Shown piece after piece: positions 5,874-14,093 of a DNA stretch of 23,907 nucleotides; the first letter of the stretch is position 1, and each line of letters starts with the position of its first letter. The notes beneath the pieces are model-generated. The model was not told the DNA's origin and did not search any database. It saw only the letters and a program-made list of their open reading frames with translations. Made by a program: the position numbers and the translations under genes. The stretch is from Prochlorothrix sp035285005 (GTDB lineage Bacteria; Cyanobacteriota; Cyanobacteriia; Prochlorotrichales; Prochlorotrichaceae), in assembly GCA_035285005.1 (NCBI GenBank), contig JAYKIB010000134.1:1-23907 (forward strand), given 5' to 3'.

Positions 5874-7421
5874 CTAGGCCACGGGATTCACGGGTAGGCT
5901 GATGATGTAGCGCAGCCCAGACTCCGGTGTGTCCTGCATCCAGAGTTTTCCGCCTTGGAGTTCAGCCCAGTACTGGCATAGCAGGAGACGCAACTGGCTC
6001 GGACGGTTGCTGTGGGCATCCAATTTAGGGGCAACATTGCCCCGAGTGGGTAACAGATTCTTGATTTCGGCTTCCAGTTCTTCCAGGGCAGCGGCTTCCA
6101 GCTGTTCCTGGCTTAAACTGGCCGCTGTCCCTCCATAGTTAAAGTTCCGGTGGGGGATAGGTACAGGGGCCGAGTGGGTTACCGTGGACTCATCATCTAA
6201 CCAGGCATGGGAAAACCAGAAGGTGAGGCGTAGTTGTCCTTGCTTTTGGGCCAGGTGAAGTCGTAGCACACTCTCAGCTTCGTCATCTTCGCCCACGGTT
6301 TGCACCAGCCCTGAAATGATGTTGTAGAGCATCTTGCGCATCTTGTCGCGATCGAGGCTCCAAGTGCGTTGCCCGGGTTCGCTGGAAATTTGAACGGTGG
6401 TGGTCATCCCCACCATCACATCTTGGACGTGATGAACCACCTGCTCGCAGAGGGCCTCCACATCCAAGGGCAGGACCTGGAGCGGCACACTGAGGTCTTC
6501 CACTTGGGCCAATTCTAGAATTTCCTGGCTCCAGAGCCGCAGGGTTTGGCCACTGTCTTGGATGACATTCAGGTATTCCTGCTGTTTGGCGTTGATACTG
6601 CCATAGATTCCCCGGTCCAGAATATTGGCCATGCCAAGAATTGCGGTCAGGGGGCTGGTCAGCTGATCTGCCAATTGGTGAACCAGGCGTAAACGGGCTT
6701 GGAGAGGCAGTAGCTCCGTGGAAAAGTCGGGGGGCGGAACCGGCTTCATGGCCGGATGGGTGGGCTTCTCGTCGGGGATTAGAGCCCAGAACTGGGAGAG
6801 GGGTGGCGGATTCACATCCAGTTCTTCCCACATGTCCGCGTAGTCGGGGTGGGCAGTGGCTGGCTGGTGAAGCTGAAGCATGCGCTCTCGCTCCATCTCA
6901 CTGATACACCAGCGGGCAAACATTTGGAGTGTGTAGAGATCCCGGTCTTCAAATTGACGGGGTTTTTCGTCCATGAGGGCAAGGGTGCCAAGGCAGTGGC
7001 CACTGGACAGGAGGAGAGGCACACCGATGTAGGCACGAATGCCGTATTCCTGGGCGAGGGGGGAGTCGAGAAAGGCGATATTCGATCGGGTATCTTCGAT
7101 GTTGAGGGGCTGAAGACTGTCCACCACATGGCTACAGAAGGTGTCCTCGCGTTTTAGGACCCGATGGGAGGCGAGGGGGTTCATGAGTCCAAGACGATGC
7201 AGCCCCGTTGAGGCTTTGAGGGCAAGGCGATCGAGTTCCATGAAGCCGACCCAGCCAAAGGGCATGTGGAGAATTTTGGCAGCAGTTTGAATGGCTTCTT
7301 CAAATACTGTCAAGAAATCGGTTTCGAGGAGACCACTATTGGCCAAGACCAACAGCCGCTCCTGTTCCCGGCTGAGGGCATGGCGATCGTCAATAGTGTA
7401 AAAGAGGCGATTGTCAAGCAT
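5874..7421 (-). CDS. GAF-domain protein with degenerate histidine-kinase module
   Basis: A 515-residue soluble protein. Residues about 30-175 form a GAF domain (FGWVGFMELD, RAYIGVPLLLSSGHCLGTLAL), which usually binds a small molecule or chromophore; no bilin-binding Cys motif is obvious. Residues about 243-305 match the dimerisation helices of histidine kinases, but the H-box reads ADQLTSPLTAI, with Asp (D252) where the phosphorylated His should be. Residues about 320-512 resemble the ATPase domain: the N-box Asn survives in KMLYNIIS, but the glycine-rich G-boxes are missing and the end reads ESGLRYIISLP. This is probably a signalling pseudokinase acting by dimerisation or partner binding. 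No response regulator is adjacent. The ATG at 7421 is the only sensible start; AAGG lies about 14 nt upstream. Confidence 0.85.
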   Translation of the reverse strand: MLDNRLFYTIDDRHALSREQERLLVLANSGLLETDFLTVFEEAIQTAAKILHMPFGWVGFMELDRLALKASTGLHRLGLMNPLASHRVLKREDTFCSHVVDSLQPLNIEDTRSNIAFLDSPLAQEYGIRAYIGVPLLLSSGHCLGTLALMDEKPRQFEDRDLYTLQMFARWCISEMERERMLQLHQPATAHPDYADMWEELDVNPPPLSQFWALIPDEKPTHPAMKPVPPPDFSTELLPLQARLRLVHQLADQLTSPLTAILGMANILDRGIYGSINAKQQEYLNVIQDSGQTLRLWSQEILELAQVEDLSVPLQVLPLDVEALCEQVVHHVQDVMVGMTTTVQISSEPGQRTWSLDRDKMRKMLYNIISGLVQTVGEDDEAESVLRLHLAQKQGQLRLTFWFSHAWLDDESTVTHSAPVPIPHRNFNYGGTAASLSQEQLEAAALEELEAEIKNLLPTRGNVAPKLDAHSNRPSQLRLLLCQYWAELQGGKLWMQDTPESGLRYIISLPVNPVA

Positions 7422-7456
7422 AATATTTGTAGAACCTTCAGTAAACCCACACCCTA

Positions 7457-7560
7457 GGACACCTCAAAAACTCAAATTTCGGTGTCATGCCCATGACGAG
7501 ATTAGGGCTGTGATGGGCGGCAACGGTGCCTACCATCAGGAATTCATGTATTGAGGTGCC
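7457..7560 (+). repeat. Palindromic MITE-like repeat, diverged full-length copy
   Basis: Begins GGACACCTCAAAAACTCAAA and ends with TGTATTGAGGTGCC. The interior GATTAGGGCTGTGATGGGCGG follows the family order, but the central hairpin is decayed. No flanking direct repeat is visible (CCCTA before, CTGTC after), consistent with an older insertion. It lies 35 bp upstream of the GAF-protein start codon, where it could overlap that gene's promoter. Confidence 0.7.
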
Positions 7561-7657
7561 CTGTCGTAATGCGCGGTGAGAATGGGACTGTCCGTTGTGT
7601 GTTCCAGACATTCCACCTCTAATTTCGCCAGGTTGTTAGAGAAGCAATTGCTCCTAT

Positions 7658-7680
7658 CATATCAAGGAATCATTGATATG
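7658..7680. promoter_or_regulatory. Operator-like perfect inverted repeat
   Basis: CATATCAA (7658-7665) and TTGATATG (7673-7680) are perfect inverted copies separated by 7 bp, in the AT-rich middle of the 763-bp spacer between the divergent GAF-protein and CTP-synthase-like genes. Half-site length and spacing suit a dimeric helix-turn-helix regulator. Downstream, TTGATA (7673-7678) could be a -35, but I see no well-placed -10. The regulator is unknown. Confidence 0.4.
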
Positions 7681-7796
7681 GTTTACGTGAATTAGCTGAG
7701 TCTAGGTATTGGTTATGCTTCTAGAATTGAGTCGTCGTAATTTTAGCGGATGGGCACGGGAATAGGCACGGCACTCACTTTTTGCAATCATTCACG

Positions 7797-7870
7797 GGGC
7801 ACCTCGAAAAATTCCAATTTTTGCCCGGCGACCCACGCAAGAATTAGGGTTGTGGGGGGGGTGGGCAACT
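7797..7870 (+). repeat. Palindromic MITE-like repeat, truncated copy
   Basis: Begins GGGCACCTCGAAAAATTCC and continues through TTTTTGCCCGGCGACCCACG and GAATTAGGGTTGTGGGGGG like the copy at 2783. Similarity then fades; GGCGGCGAAG near 7881 may be a remnant of the central hairpin. There is no right end. It is followed 100 bp later by a full copy in the same orientation. Confidence 0.65.
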
Positions 7871-7970
7871 TCGGGCCTAGGAGGCGGCGAAGTCCAGCAC
7901 TGCTCGCTTACCGTACCCGGTGGAGTAATGCCTTGTCCCCGGTGCATCTGCGGAGATGCTGTTTCTTCTA

Positions 7971-8068
7971 GGGCACCTCGATTAATACGGATTTTCACCG
8001 CAGTACCCACGACAGAATCAGGGTTGTGGCATGCGGCTTCGCCGCGCAACCCAATGAATCGAGGTACC
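7971..8068 (+). repeat. Palindromic MITE-like repeat, full-length copy with direct flanking repeats
   Basis: A 98-bp copy starting GGGCACCTCGATTAATACGG and ending ATGAATCGAGGTACC, with a central GCGGCTTCGCCGC hairpin. The 6-bp CTTCTA occurs immediately before (7965-7970) and immediately after (8069-8074) the element, a likely target-site duplication. It ends about 115 bp before the CTP-synthase-like start codon and so sits in or near its leader. Confidence 0.8.
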
Positions 8069-8184
8069 CTTCTAGAGAATCTTTGAAGTGTTAGGGGAAA
8101 GGGAAGGCCCTGGGATATAGTAAATAACTTGTTGTGTACCCCCTGGGTTTCACTTCGGCTTGTCCTCCTTACCCCACTGTTTCC

Positions 8185-10200
8185 ATGAAGATTATCTTTG
8201 TAGCCTCTGACTTTTCGGGTCTCGGTAAAGGGACATTTGGTGCTGCTCTGGGGCGGTTACTCCGCTCCCATGGCATTGATGTCCGAATCATGAAGTGCGA
8301 CTTGTACTACAACTATGATGCGGGGACGATTAATCCGAAGGAACATGGGGAAGTCTATGTCCTCTCCAATGGTCTAGAAACGGACCAGGATTTGGGCATT
8401 TATGAGCGCTACTTAGATACGGAGTGTAACTCCTATGATTACGTAACATCGGGCCAGATTCACCATCAGGTTTACCTGAATGAGCGATCGGGTCAGTATT
8501 TGGGGCAAACGGTCTCTTTTGAACATGTTATTGAGGAGATTACCCGCCGGATCACCCGTTTTGCCCAGCAATGTGAAGTGGGGATTGTGGAGATTGGGGC
8601 GACGATCGGTGATATTAAAGGGGTCTTCTTTCTGGAAGCCTGTCGTCAGCTACGGGCCGAGTTGGGGCGGGTCAATTCCACTTTTGTTCTGCTGTCTCAT
8701 TTTCCCTATCTCCAGAGCTGTGGTGAACTGAAAACCATGGGCTGCCAGCGCAGTGTCAATGATCTGCGCAGTAAGGGTTTAAAGCCGGATGTGCTGGTGG
8801 CGCGGACCCCGCAGGCGGTGAAGTTAGATGACTATTTGTTCAAGAAAATTGAACTGTTTTGCGAAGTGCCTCGGCAGGCTGTTATCCAACTCGCGGATGT
8901 GGATAACTCCTACGAAATTCCGTCGATTTTGCGATCCTTCGGACTCCAGGACTATCTGTCTAGCCACATGGAGTTGGAACTGGGTGAGGATACCCTTGAT
9001 CAGTGGTACAAAAAGTTTGATCCCAAGCGGGATGTGAAAATTGCCATGGTGGGCAAGTACTCCCACGCGGACGCCTATGTGTCGATCTTGCACCAGTTGC
9101 GGTTTCTGGGGGTCAATGATGTGGAGTATATGGATCACCCGGAGGACTTGACCAACTATGATGCGGTTATTATTCCTGGGGGTTGGGGTAAGCGAGGCAC
9201 GGAGGAAATGGTTGAGGCCGCCCGAATCTGCCGGGAAAATCGGATTCCATGCCTGGGCATTTGCCTAGGGCTGCAAATTATGGCGATCGAGTACTGCCGG
9301 AATGTCCTGGGGATGACCGGCGCGAATAGCACTGAGTTTGATGATAAAACGCCTTACCCGGTGGTGGTGATGCAGGAGGCCCAGAAGGAAACCCATGGCC
9401 TGGGGGGGACGGCCCGCTTGGGGAACTGGGTGACCCAACTGGTGCCCGGTTCAACAGCGGCTCAAATTTACGGTGAGGAGACGACCCAGCGCCATCGCCA
9501 CCGGTATGAAATTAGCTCTGAGTTTGACTTTGGTGCCCTCAAGATCACGGGGCGGGACAAGAAGACGGACTTGGTGGAGGTGATGGAACTGCCGGAGCAT
9601 CCCTTTTATTTGGGGGTGCAGTTCCACCCGGAGTTTCAGCCCGGCCGTAACCCGGTGTTTGAGGCCTTGATCTGTGCGGCGGAGAAGCGCAAGATGCTCA
9701 ACAGCCAGGATTTGCAGTCGCTTAAACAGGGGCTGTCTGGGGGAACACCGGGTACCTTTTTTGAATGCCTGAACATTACCCAAACGGATAATTTCCGAAT
9801 TATTGCGGGTTTAGATGATAATCAACTGCAACATGCGGGTATTTCCTACTACCAGCAAAAGATTGTGCGGGAGTTCCTGAAGATTTGGGATGAGAAGGAG
9901 GCTGTGATCGCAGACTTGGAGCGGGAAATTAGCTTCTGTGAGCGGGAAATGCGCCAAATCAATATCAATGAAAAGTATTCTGTGGAACAAATGCCGCTGT
10001 CGGATACCGATCGCAGTATTCTCTCCCAGTTGCGCAAGGATATTGAAACGAAGAACCAAAAACTGAAGGAGCTGCGTTTCTTCTATCAGGAGCAGATGCA
10101 GCGTTTTGATGAGGAAATGAACCGGACCTTTCAGGATGGTCCCTGGAACGCTACGGCGGATGCTTCGCCCTCTGCGGATCCGGCCCTAACGCTGTCGTAG
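8185..10200 (+). CDS. pyrG: Divergent CTP synthase with C-terminal coiled-coil extension
   Basis: CTP synthase aminates UTP to CTP with ATP and glutamine. This 671-residue protein keeps the expected catalytic residues: P-loop Lys K15 (SGLGKG), K37 (MKCD), Mg-binding D67 (ETDQDLG) and E136 (VEIGATIGD), K183 (ELKT), amidotransferase Cys C360 (GICLG), and H481/E483 (FHPEF). It departs from the canonical form in three places. The N-terminal TGGVVSS-type loop reads ASDFSG. The GDIES loop near the CTP-inhibitor site reads GDIKG. A tail from about residue 505 to 671 adds a linker and a charged coiled coil (about 555-645) absent from the usual 530-560-residue enzyme. The ATG at 8185 gives the natural N terminus; a GTG at 8134 would add 17 poor residues. 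mtnA follows in the same direction. It may be the housekeeping enzyme or a specialised paralogue. Confidence 0.85.
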   Translation: MKIIFVASDFSGLGKGTFGAALGRLLRSHGIDVRIMKCDLYYNYDAGTINPKEHGEVYVLSNGLETDQDLGIYERYLDTECNSYDYVTSGQIHHQVYLNERSGQYLGQTVSFEHVIEEITRRITRFAQQCEVGIVEIGATIGDIKGVFFLEACRQLRAELGRVNSTFVLLSHFPYLQSCGELKTMGCQRSVNDLRSKGLKPDVLVARTPQAVKLDDYLFKKIELFCEVPRQAVIQLADVDNSYEIPSILRSFGLQDYLSSHMELELGEDTLDQWYKKFDPKRDVKIAMVGKYSHADAYVSILHQLRFLGVNDVEYMDHPEDLTNYDAVIIPGGWGKRGTEEMVEAARICRENRIPCLGICLGLQIMAIEYCRNVLGMTGANSTEFDDKTPYPVVVMQEAQKETHGLGGTARLGNWVTQLVPGSTAAQIYGEETTQRHRHRYEISSEFDFGALKITGRDKKTDLVEVMELPEHPFYLGVQFHPEFQPGRNPVFEALICAAEKRKMLNSQDLQSLKQGLSGGTPGTFFECLNITQTDNFRIIAGLDDNQLQHAGISYYQQKIVREFLKIWDEKEAVIADLEREISFCEREMRQININEKYSVEQMPLSDTDRSILSQLRKDIETKNQKLKELRFFYQEQMQRFDEEMNRTFQDGPWNATADASPSADPALTLS

Positions 10201-10209
10201 GAGTCGGCT

Positions 10210-10238
10210 GGGGACGTAAAAACCGCGTCTCTAGCCCC
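10210..10238. repeat. Short GC-rich palindromic repeat
   Basis: GGGGACGTAAAAACCGCGTC followed by TCTAGCCCC. It resembles GGGGCGCGAAAACCGCGCC + TCTACCCC at 18300 and, inverted, the sequence at 20843. It lies 10 bp after the CTP-synthase-like stop, where the hairpin could act on the 3' end of that message. Confidence 0.45.
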
Positions 10239-10295
10239 TTCCCTTTCGTTCTCCTTATCCCCCTGTCCACACGTACCCTTGAATTCCCCGAAACC

Positions 10296-11351
10296 ATGGC
10301 TAATGTCCTGAATCTGCCGGAAACCCTCAGTTGGGAGGCAGGCGAGTTTTTTTTGCTGGATCAAACCCAGTTGCCCCTCGCTACGGTGGTGGAGAAGCAA
10401 GAAACCGTCGAGCAGGTGTGGGACTCGATTAAGCGCCTCAAGGTGCGGGGTGCCCCCGCGATCGGGGTGGCCGGTGCCTATGGCCTGGTTTTGAGTGTCC
10501 AGCACCAAACCCAACTCGATCGCCCTGCTTTTCTCGCTGAACTGGAGCGTCAGGCTGCCTATCTGGATAGTGCGCGACCCACTGCGGTGAACTTACATTG
10601 GGCCCTGACCCGAATGCTCAACAAGGCTAAGGACCTGGGCGATCTGCCGGTGCCTGAACTGTACCAGCAGCTTGAGGCGGAGGCCATCCAAATCCATAAC
10701 GAGGATCGGCAACTGTGTCGCCGCATTGGTGAACATGGCCAAAGCCTGATTCAGCCCAATATGGGGGTTCTGACCCACTGTAATGCGGGATCCCTGGCCA
10801 CTGCGGAACTGGGAACGGCACTTGCTCCGATGTATCTGGCCCATCAAGCTGGGGTCCCGTTTAAGGTGTACGCCGATGAGACTCGTCCCTTGCTCCAGGG
10901 AGCACGGCTGACCACCTGGGAGCTCCAACAGGCGGGGGTGGATGTTACCCTCATTTGTGACAATATGGCGGCCCATTTGATGTCCCAGGGGCTGATTAAC
11001 CTGGTGATTGTGGGGACCGATCGGGTGGCGGCCAACGGGGATGTGGCCAATAAAATTGGCACGTTGGGGGTGGCAATTCTGGCGGATTATTTCAAGATTC
11101 CCTTCTATGTGGCTTGTCCCTATTCCACGATCGACTTCGACACACCCACGGGCTCGGACATTGTGATTGAGGAGCGGGGTGAGGAGGAGGTGACCCACTT
11201 TGGCCTCAAGCGCACGGCACCGGAGGGCATGGGGGTGCGTAATCCGGCCTTTGATGTGACGCCCTATCATTTGGTGGCGGGTTTAATCACGGAGCGGGGA
11301 ATTGTGCGTGCTCCCTTCGGCGATCAACTCAAGCAGGTGTATTCAAGGTAA
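10296..11351 (+). CDS. mtnA: Methylthioribose-1-phosphate isomerase
   Basis: MtnA converts 5-methylthioribose 1-phosphate to 5-methylthioribulose 1-phosphate in the methionine salvage pathway, which recycles the methylthio group left by polyamine and related syntheses. The 351-residue length is typical. Signature segments are KVRGAPAIGVAGAYG at about 49-63, the catalytic Cys in THCNAGSLAT (C162), ADETRPLLQGARLTTWEL, DNMAAHLM, and the catalytic Asp in GTDRVAANGDVANKIGT (D242). These distinguish it from eIF2B-alpha relatives and from ribose-1,5-bisphosphate isomerase. The ATG at 10296 begins a good family N terminus. A ROK-type kinase starts 9 bp after the stop, so the two are probably cotranscribed. 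Confidence 0.96.
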   Translation: MANVLNLPETLSWEAGEFFLLDQTQLPLATVVEKQETVEQVWDSIKRLKVRGAPAIGVAGAYGLVLSVQHQTQLDRPAFLAELERQAAYLDSARPTAVNLHWALTRMLNKAKDLGDLPVPELYQQLEAEAIQIHNEDRQLCRRIGEHGQSLIQPNMGVLTHCNAGSLATAELGTALAPMYLAHQAGVPFKVYADETRPLLQGARLTTWELQQAGVDVTLICDNMAAHLMSQGLINLVIVGTDRVAANGDVANKIGTLGVAILADYFKIPFYVACPYSTIDFDTPTGSDIVIEERGEEEVTHFGLKRTAPEGMGVRNPAFDVTPYHLVAGLITERGIVRAPFGDQLKQVYSR

Positions 11352-11360
11352 GGCTGCCCT

Positions 11361-12341
11361 ATGACTCCAATTTTCCCGATCGAGCCAGCTTCTACCCAGC
11401 AAACTGTGCCTCAGTCGATGCATAATCCTCTGAGTCCTGGACAGTCCCCTGTTATTGGGGTTGATCTGGGTGGTACCGTCCTAAAGCTGGGTCTCTTCCA
11501 AGCAGATGGTCACTGCCTCCAGCAGTTGCAGGTGCCCACCCCCCAACCCAGCACCCCCAACGCAGTGATCGCGGCCCTTGCCGCCGCGATCGATCAGTTA
11601 GATCCCCAACGCACTGCCCCTGCGATCGGGATTGGCACCCCTGGACCGGCTGATGCGGCGGGGCGCATTGCCCGGGTTGCCATTAACTTGGCCGGATGGC
11701 AGGATGTGCCGCTGGCGGATGCATTGGAGGCCCGGACTGGTCGATCGGTGGTGATTGCCAATGATGCGAACTGCGCGGGGGTGGGGGAAGCCTGGTTAGG
11801 GGCAGGACGGGCGTTTCAGGATTTGATTTTGCTGACCCTGGGAACGGGGGTCGGGGGAGCTGTAATTTTAGGGGGAGAACTCTTTGTCGGTCGTGATGGA
11901 ACGGCGGGGGAGTTGGGTCTAATTACCCTAAATCCGGAGGGACCGGTGTGTAATAGCGGTAATCGAGGCTCTTTGGAGCAGTATGGATCGATTCAGTCGA
12001 TTCGGCGGCGGACTGGCTGCGAGCCGAAGGTGTTGGGGGAGCGGGCTGGGGCGGGGGATCCGGAGGCGCTGACCTTTTGGCAAATTTATGGACGGGACTT
12101 GGGGGCGGGGATTGCGAGCTTGGTTTATGTCCTAACACCGGAGGCGGTGGTGATTGGTGGGGGGATTAGTGCCAGTGCGCAGTTCTTTTTACCGGCTCTC
12201 AAAGCGGAGCTAGAGCAGCGCGTTTTGCCCAGTTCTCGCCGTAATCTTCAGATTTGTGTGGCGGAGCTGGGCAATGAGGCGGGAATGGTGGGAGCGGCCA
12301 AGTTGGCGATCGATCGCTATGGTAGTGGATCGGTGGGTTAG
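11361..12341 (+). CDS. ROK-family sugar kinase, probably glucokinase
   Basis: A 326-residue ROK kinase likely to phosphorylate glucose or a similar hexose with ATP. The phosphate-binding loop is IGVDLGGTVLKLGLF (about 32-46), the catalytic Asp lies in ANDANCAGVGEAWLGAG, and LLTLGTGVGGAVI and VVIGGGIS complete the ATP site. The ROK zinc motif, normally CxCGxxGCxE, reads CNSGNRGSLE here, keeping only the first Cys. I believe this variant is normal in cyanobacterial members rather than damage. The first ATG (11361) lies 9 bp after the mtnA stop; a second Met at 11418 would remove 19 non-conserved residues. It could yield glucose 6-phosphate from stored glycogen or sucrose, but substrate specificity is inferred. 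Confidence 0.88.
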   Translation: MTPIFPIEPASTQQTVPQSMHNPLSPGQSPVIGVDLGGTVLKLGLFQADGHCLQQLQVPTPQPSTPNAVIAALAAAIDQLDPQRTAPAIGIGTPGPADAAGRIARVAINLAGWQDVPLADALEARTGRSVVIANDANCAGVGEAWLGAGRAFQDLILLTLGTGVGGAVILGGELFVGRDGTAGELGLITLNPEGPVCNSGNRGSLEQYGSIQSIRRRTGCEPKVLGERAGAGDPEALTFWQIYGRDLGAGIASLVYVLTPEAVVIGGGISASAQFFLPALKAELEQRVLPSSRRNLQICVAELGNEAGMVGAAKLAIDRYGSGSVG

Positions 12342-12372
12342 GGCCTGGGGTCTAGGGGTTGTCATCAGTCCC

Positions 12373-12432
12373 CCCACAATCCTGATTCTGCCGTGGGCAC
12401 TGCCGTGAAAATCTCCATTGTTCGAGGTGCTC
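12373..12432 (-). repeat. Palindromic MITE-like repeat, partial copy
   Basis: CCCACAATCCTGATTCTGCC, then GTGGGCACTGCCGTGAAAAT and a closing TTCGAGGTGCTC: this is the reverse-orientation interior and one inverted end of the element, compared with the copy at 18053. The left end and central hairpin are missing. It fills the gap between the convergent kinase and membrane-protein genes. Confidence 0.6.
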
Positions 12433-12454
12433 TACCGTGAATTGATGACATGCC

Positions 12455-13978
12455 CTAGGAACGATCGCGATAGGCCAGATACAGGGCTTCGAGGAATAGA
12501 TCGGGGGTGAGTTTGCCGGGTAATTTGGCAAGCTGGATGGTGTCCTTGAGGCGGCGGGCGAGGGTAAGACTTTGTTGTTTGCGTTGGTCAATGGGCAAGG
12601 TCGATCGATCGCGCAAATAGGTTTCCACATCCTCAAAATCCTGGCTACCCATGTTGTAGAGGCCGCCATGGTCGCTGAGGGTGGCGGCGATCGGCTCGGC
12701 TTGGGGCGAGATCCGGAGGGCCTGCCCCGGGGGAGTTGGCGCTGGGGGGGCTGGGCTGGGCTCGGAATCCTTGGAGAGGGCGGGAGGCCGGTTACGGGCA
12801 ACCTGGGTTGGAATCTCGTCTTCATCGAGGGGACCGGCGGAGCTGGGGGGGGCGTCCGGGGTCTCTGGAGAGGGCGTGGGTTGGCGAGGGGTTTGGCCTG
12901 CGTTCATGGCCGCGATCGCCGCTGCCCATTGTTCATCGACGGGGTTTTTGTGGTTATGGGTGCTGGTGCGGTTCCCCAGGCGACGGGGTTTGCTGCGTGT
13001 GGCCGTGGCATCTGGGGTATCTGTCTCTGTTGGCTTGCCTCGACTGATTTTGAGATCTAATCCTTCTTGACGGCTACACAGGTCGTAGTAAAGCACCGCA
13101 TTGATTGATTGCCAAAAGGCCATGAGAAGGAGATTCATGACCAAGAACAGGAGCATCGAGAGTAAAAAGGCACCGCCAAGGCTTGCGATGATCCCTGGAG
13201 ACGGGACCGCTCCACTACTTCCCAAGCTAGCCAGACTGGCAAACATGGCTAGGAATAGGGGAATCGCCGCAATGATAAAGAAGGGCATCGTGACGAGGGA
13301 GGCCACGAGGAGAATCAGGGAAATACGGACTGCGAATCCCTGGGATAGCATCCAGCTGCGTTGTAGGGCTTTAGTGGGGGGTAGGGAGTCGGATTCCACC
13401 GCAATCGCTAAATCCGGTACAAATAGGCGGGCTAGAACCCAGTAGTATACTGCTGTCGCTCCTAAATTCAAGATTAGGCCGAGCAGTGATGCGAGGATGT
13501 TGTCTCCCATCACCAGGACGAGGGGAATATTCAGTATCCCTTGGACGATTGCAGTGCCAAGTTGAGTCGCTATTAGCGCAAGAACGAGCAATCCTTGCAG
13601 CCAAAAGAAGCGCCACAGACGGGGGCGCAGGGTATGGCGGGCTTCTGCCACGGATTCGGGCTGATTGACCAACTCCTGAAAGGCAAGACGGGCGATGACG
13701 GCGGCGTTCATTGCGGATTTGGCCCCGCAGTAGGCCATTAAAACCAGGGCAGCCAGACCCAACCCCAAGCCCACTAAAATACCGATCGCGGGCACGGTGA
13801 TATTCCCGACAATGCCACCGATCAAAATCGCGATTCCCAACCCCAGGACTCCGCCAAGGGGCCAGAGGGCGGCGACAACGGCAATGGGGAGAAAGCGCCC
13901 TAGGTTCGATCGGTAGAGGCGGAGCCCCGCACTAACAACATCACCGACTTGGAGGGGGCGTAGGGTCTGGGAGTTCAT
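12455..13978 (-). CDS. Multi-pass membrane protein with Pro-rich cytoplasmic tail, function unknown
   Basis: A 507-residue protein. Residues about 1-330 hold roughly six hydrophobic segments, starting LPIAVVAALWPLGGVLGLGI. The region has a short conserved-looking FQELVNQPESV motif after the second pair of segments and WMLSQGF before the fifth. This layout resembles the integral-membrane domain found next to glycerophosphodiester phosphodiesterases and in related uncharacterised families, but no enzymatic domain is present. Residues about 335-440 are low-complexity, rich in Pro, Thr, Ala and Ser. The last 65 residues are folded-looking and helical (DFEDVETYLRDRSTLPIDQR...LARRLKDTIQLAKL). It starts at ATG 13978 and converges with the ROK kinase; the opposite-strand open frames are shadows of the GC-rich tail. 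Likely an envelope or thylakoid protein; role unknown. Confidence 0.8.
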   Translation of the reverse strand: MNSQTLRPLQVGDVVSAGLRLYRSNLGRFLPIAVVAALWPLGGVLGLGIAILIGGIVGNITVPAIGILVGLGLGLAALVLMAYCGAKSAMNAAVIARLAFQELVNQPESVAEARHTLRPRLWRFFWLQGLLVLALIATQLGTAIVQGILNIPLVLVMGDNILASLLGLILNLGATAVYYWVLARLFVPDLAIAVESDSLPPTKALQRSWMLSQGFAVRISLILLVASLVTMPFFIIAAIPLFLAMFASLASLGSSGAVPSPGIIASLGGAFLLSMLLFLVMNLLLMAFWQSINAVLYYDLCSRQEGLDLKISRGKPTETDTPDATATRSKPRRLGNRTSTHNHKNPVDEQWAAAIAAMNAGQTPRQPTPSPETPDAPPSSAGPLDEDEIPTQVARNRPPALSKDSEPSPAPPAPTPPGQALRISPQAEPIAATLSDHGGLYNMGSQDFEDVETYLRDRSTLPIDQRKQQSLTLARRLKDTIQLAKLPGKLTPDLFLEALYLAYRDRS

Positions 13979-14093
13979 GGGTCGGAACTGGGAATGCAGA
14001 GATGGGAGAACAGCCTGATTTTAGGCGGGAAATTGGCCCCTAGTGGCAAATTCCCATAATTCTTTAGGGTCTCTCGATTAAGCGTCCCTCGAT

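Noticed and set aside
7422..8184. Search for a transposase or riboswitch in the long spacer before the CTP-synthase-like gene
   Set aside because: Only repeats, one palindrome and frames full of stops are present; I could not match any known riboswitch pattern.
11361..12341. Missing zinc cysteines in the ROK kinase taken as a sign of damage
   Set aside because: All catalytic and nucleotide motifs are intact and the CNSGNxGSLE variant looks typical of cyanobacterial members, so this is probably a lineage feature.
12572..13060. Plus-strand Gly-rich frames opposite the membrane protein tail
   Set aside because: These are complements of the Pro-rich low-complexity tail and contain no domain.
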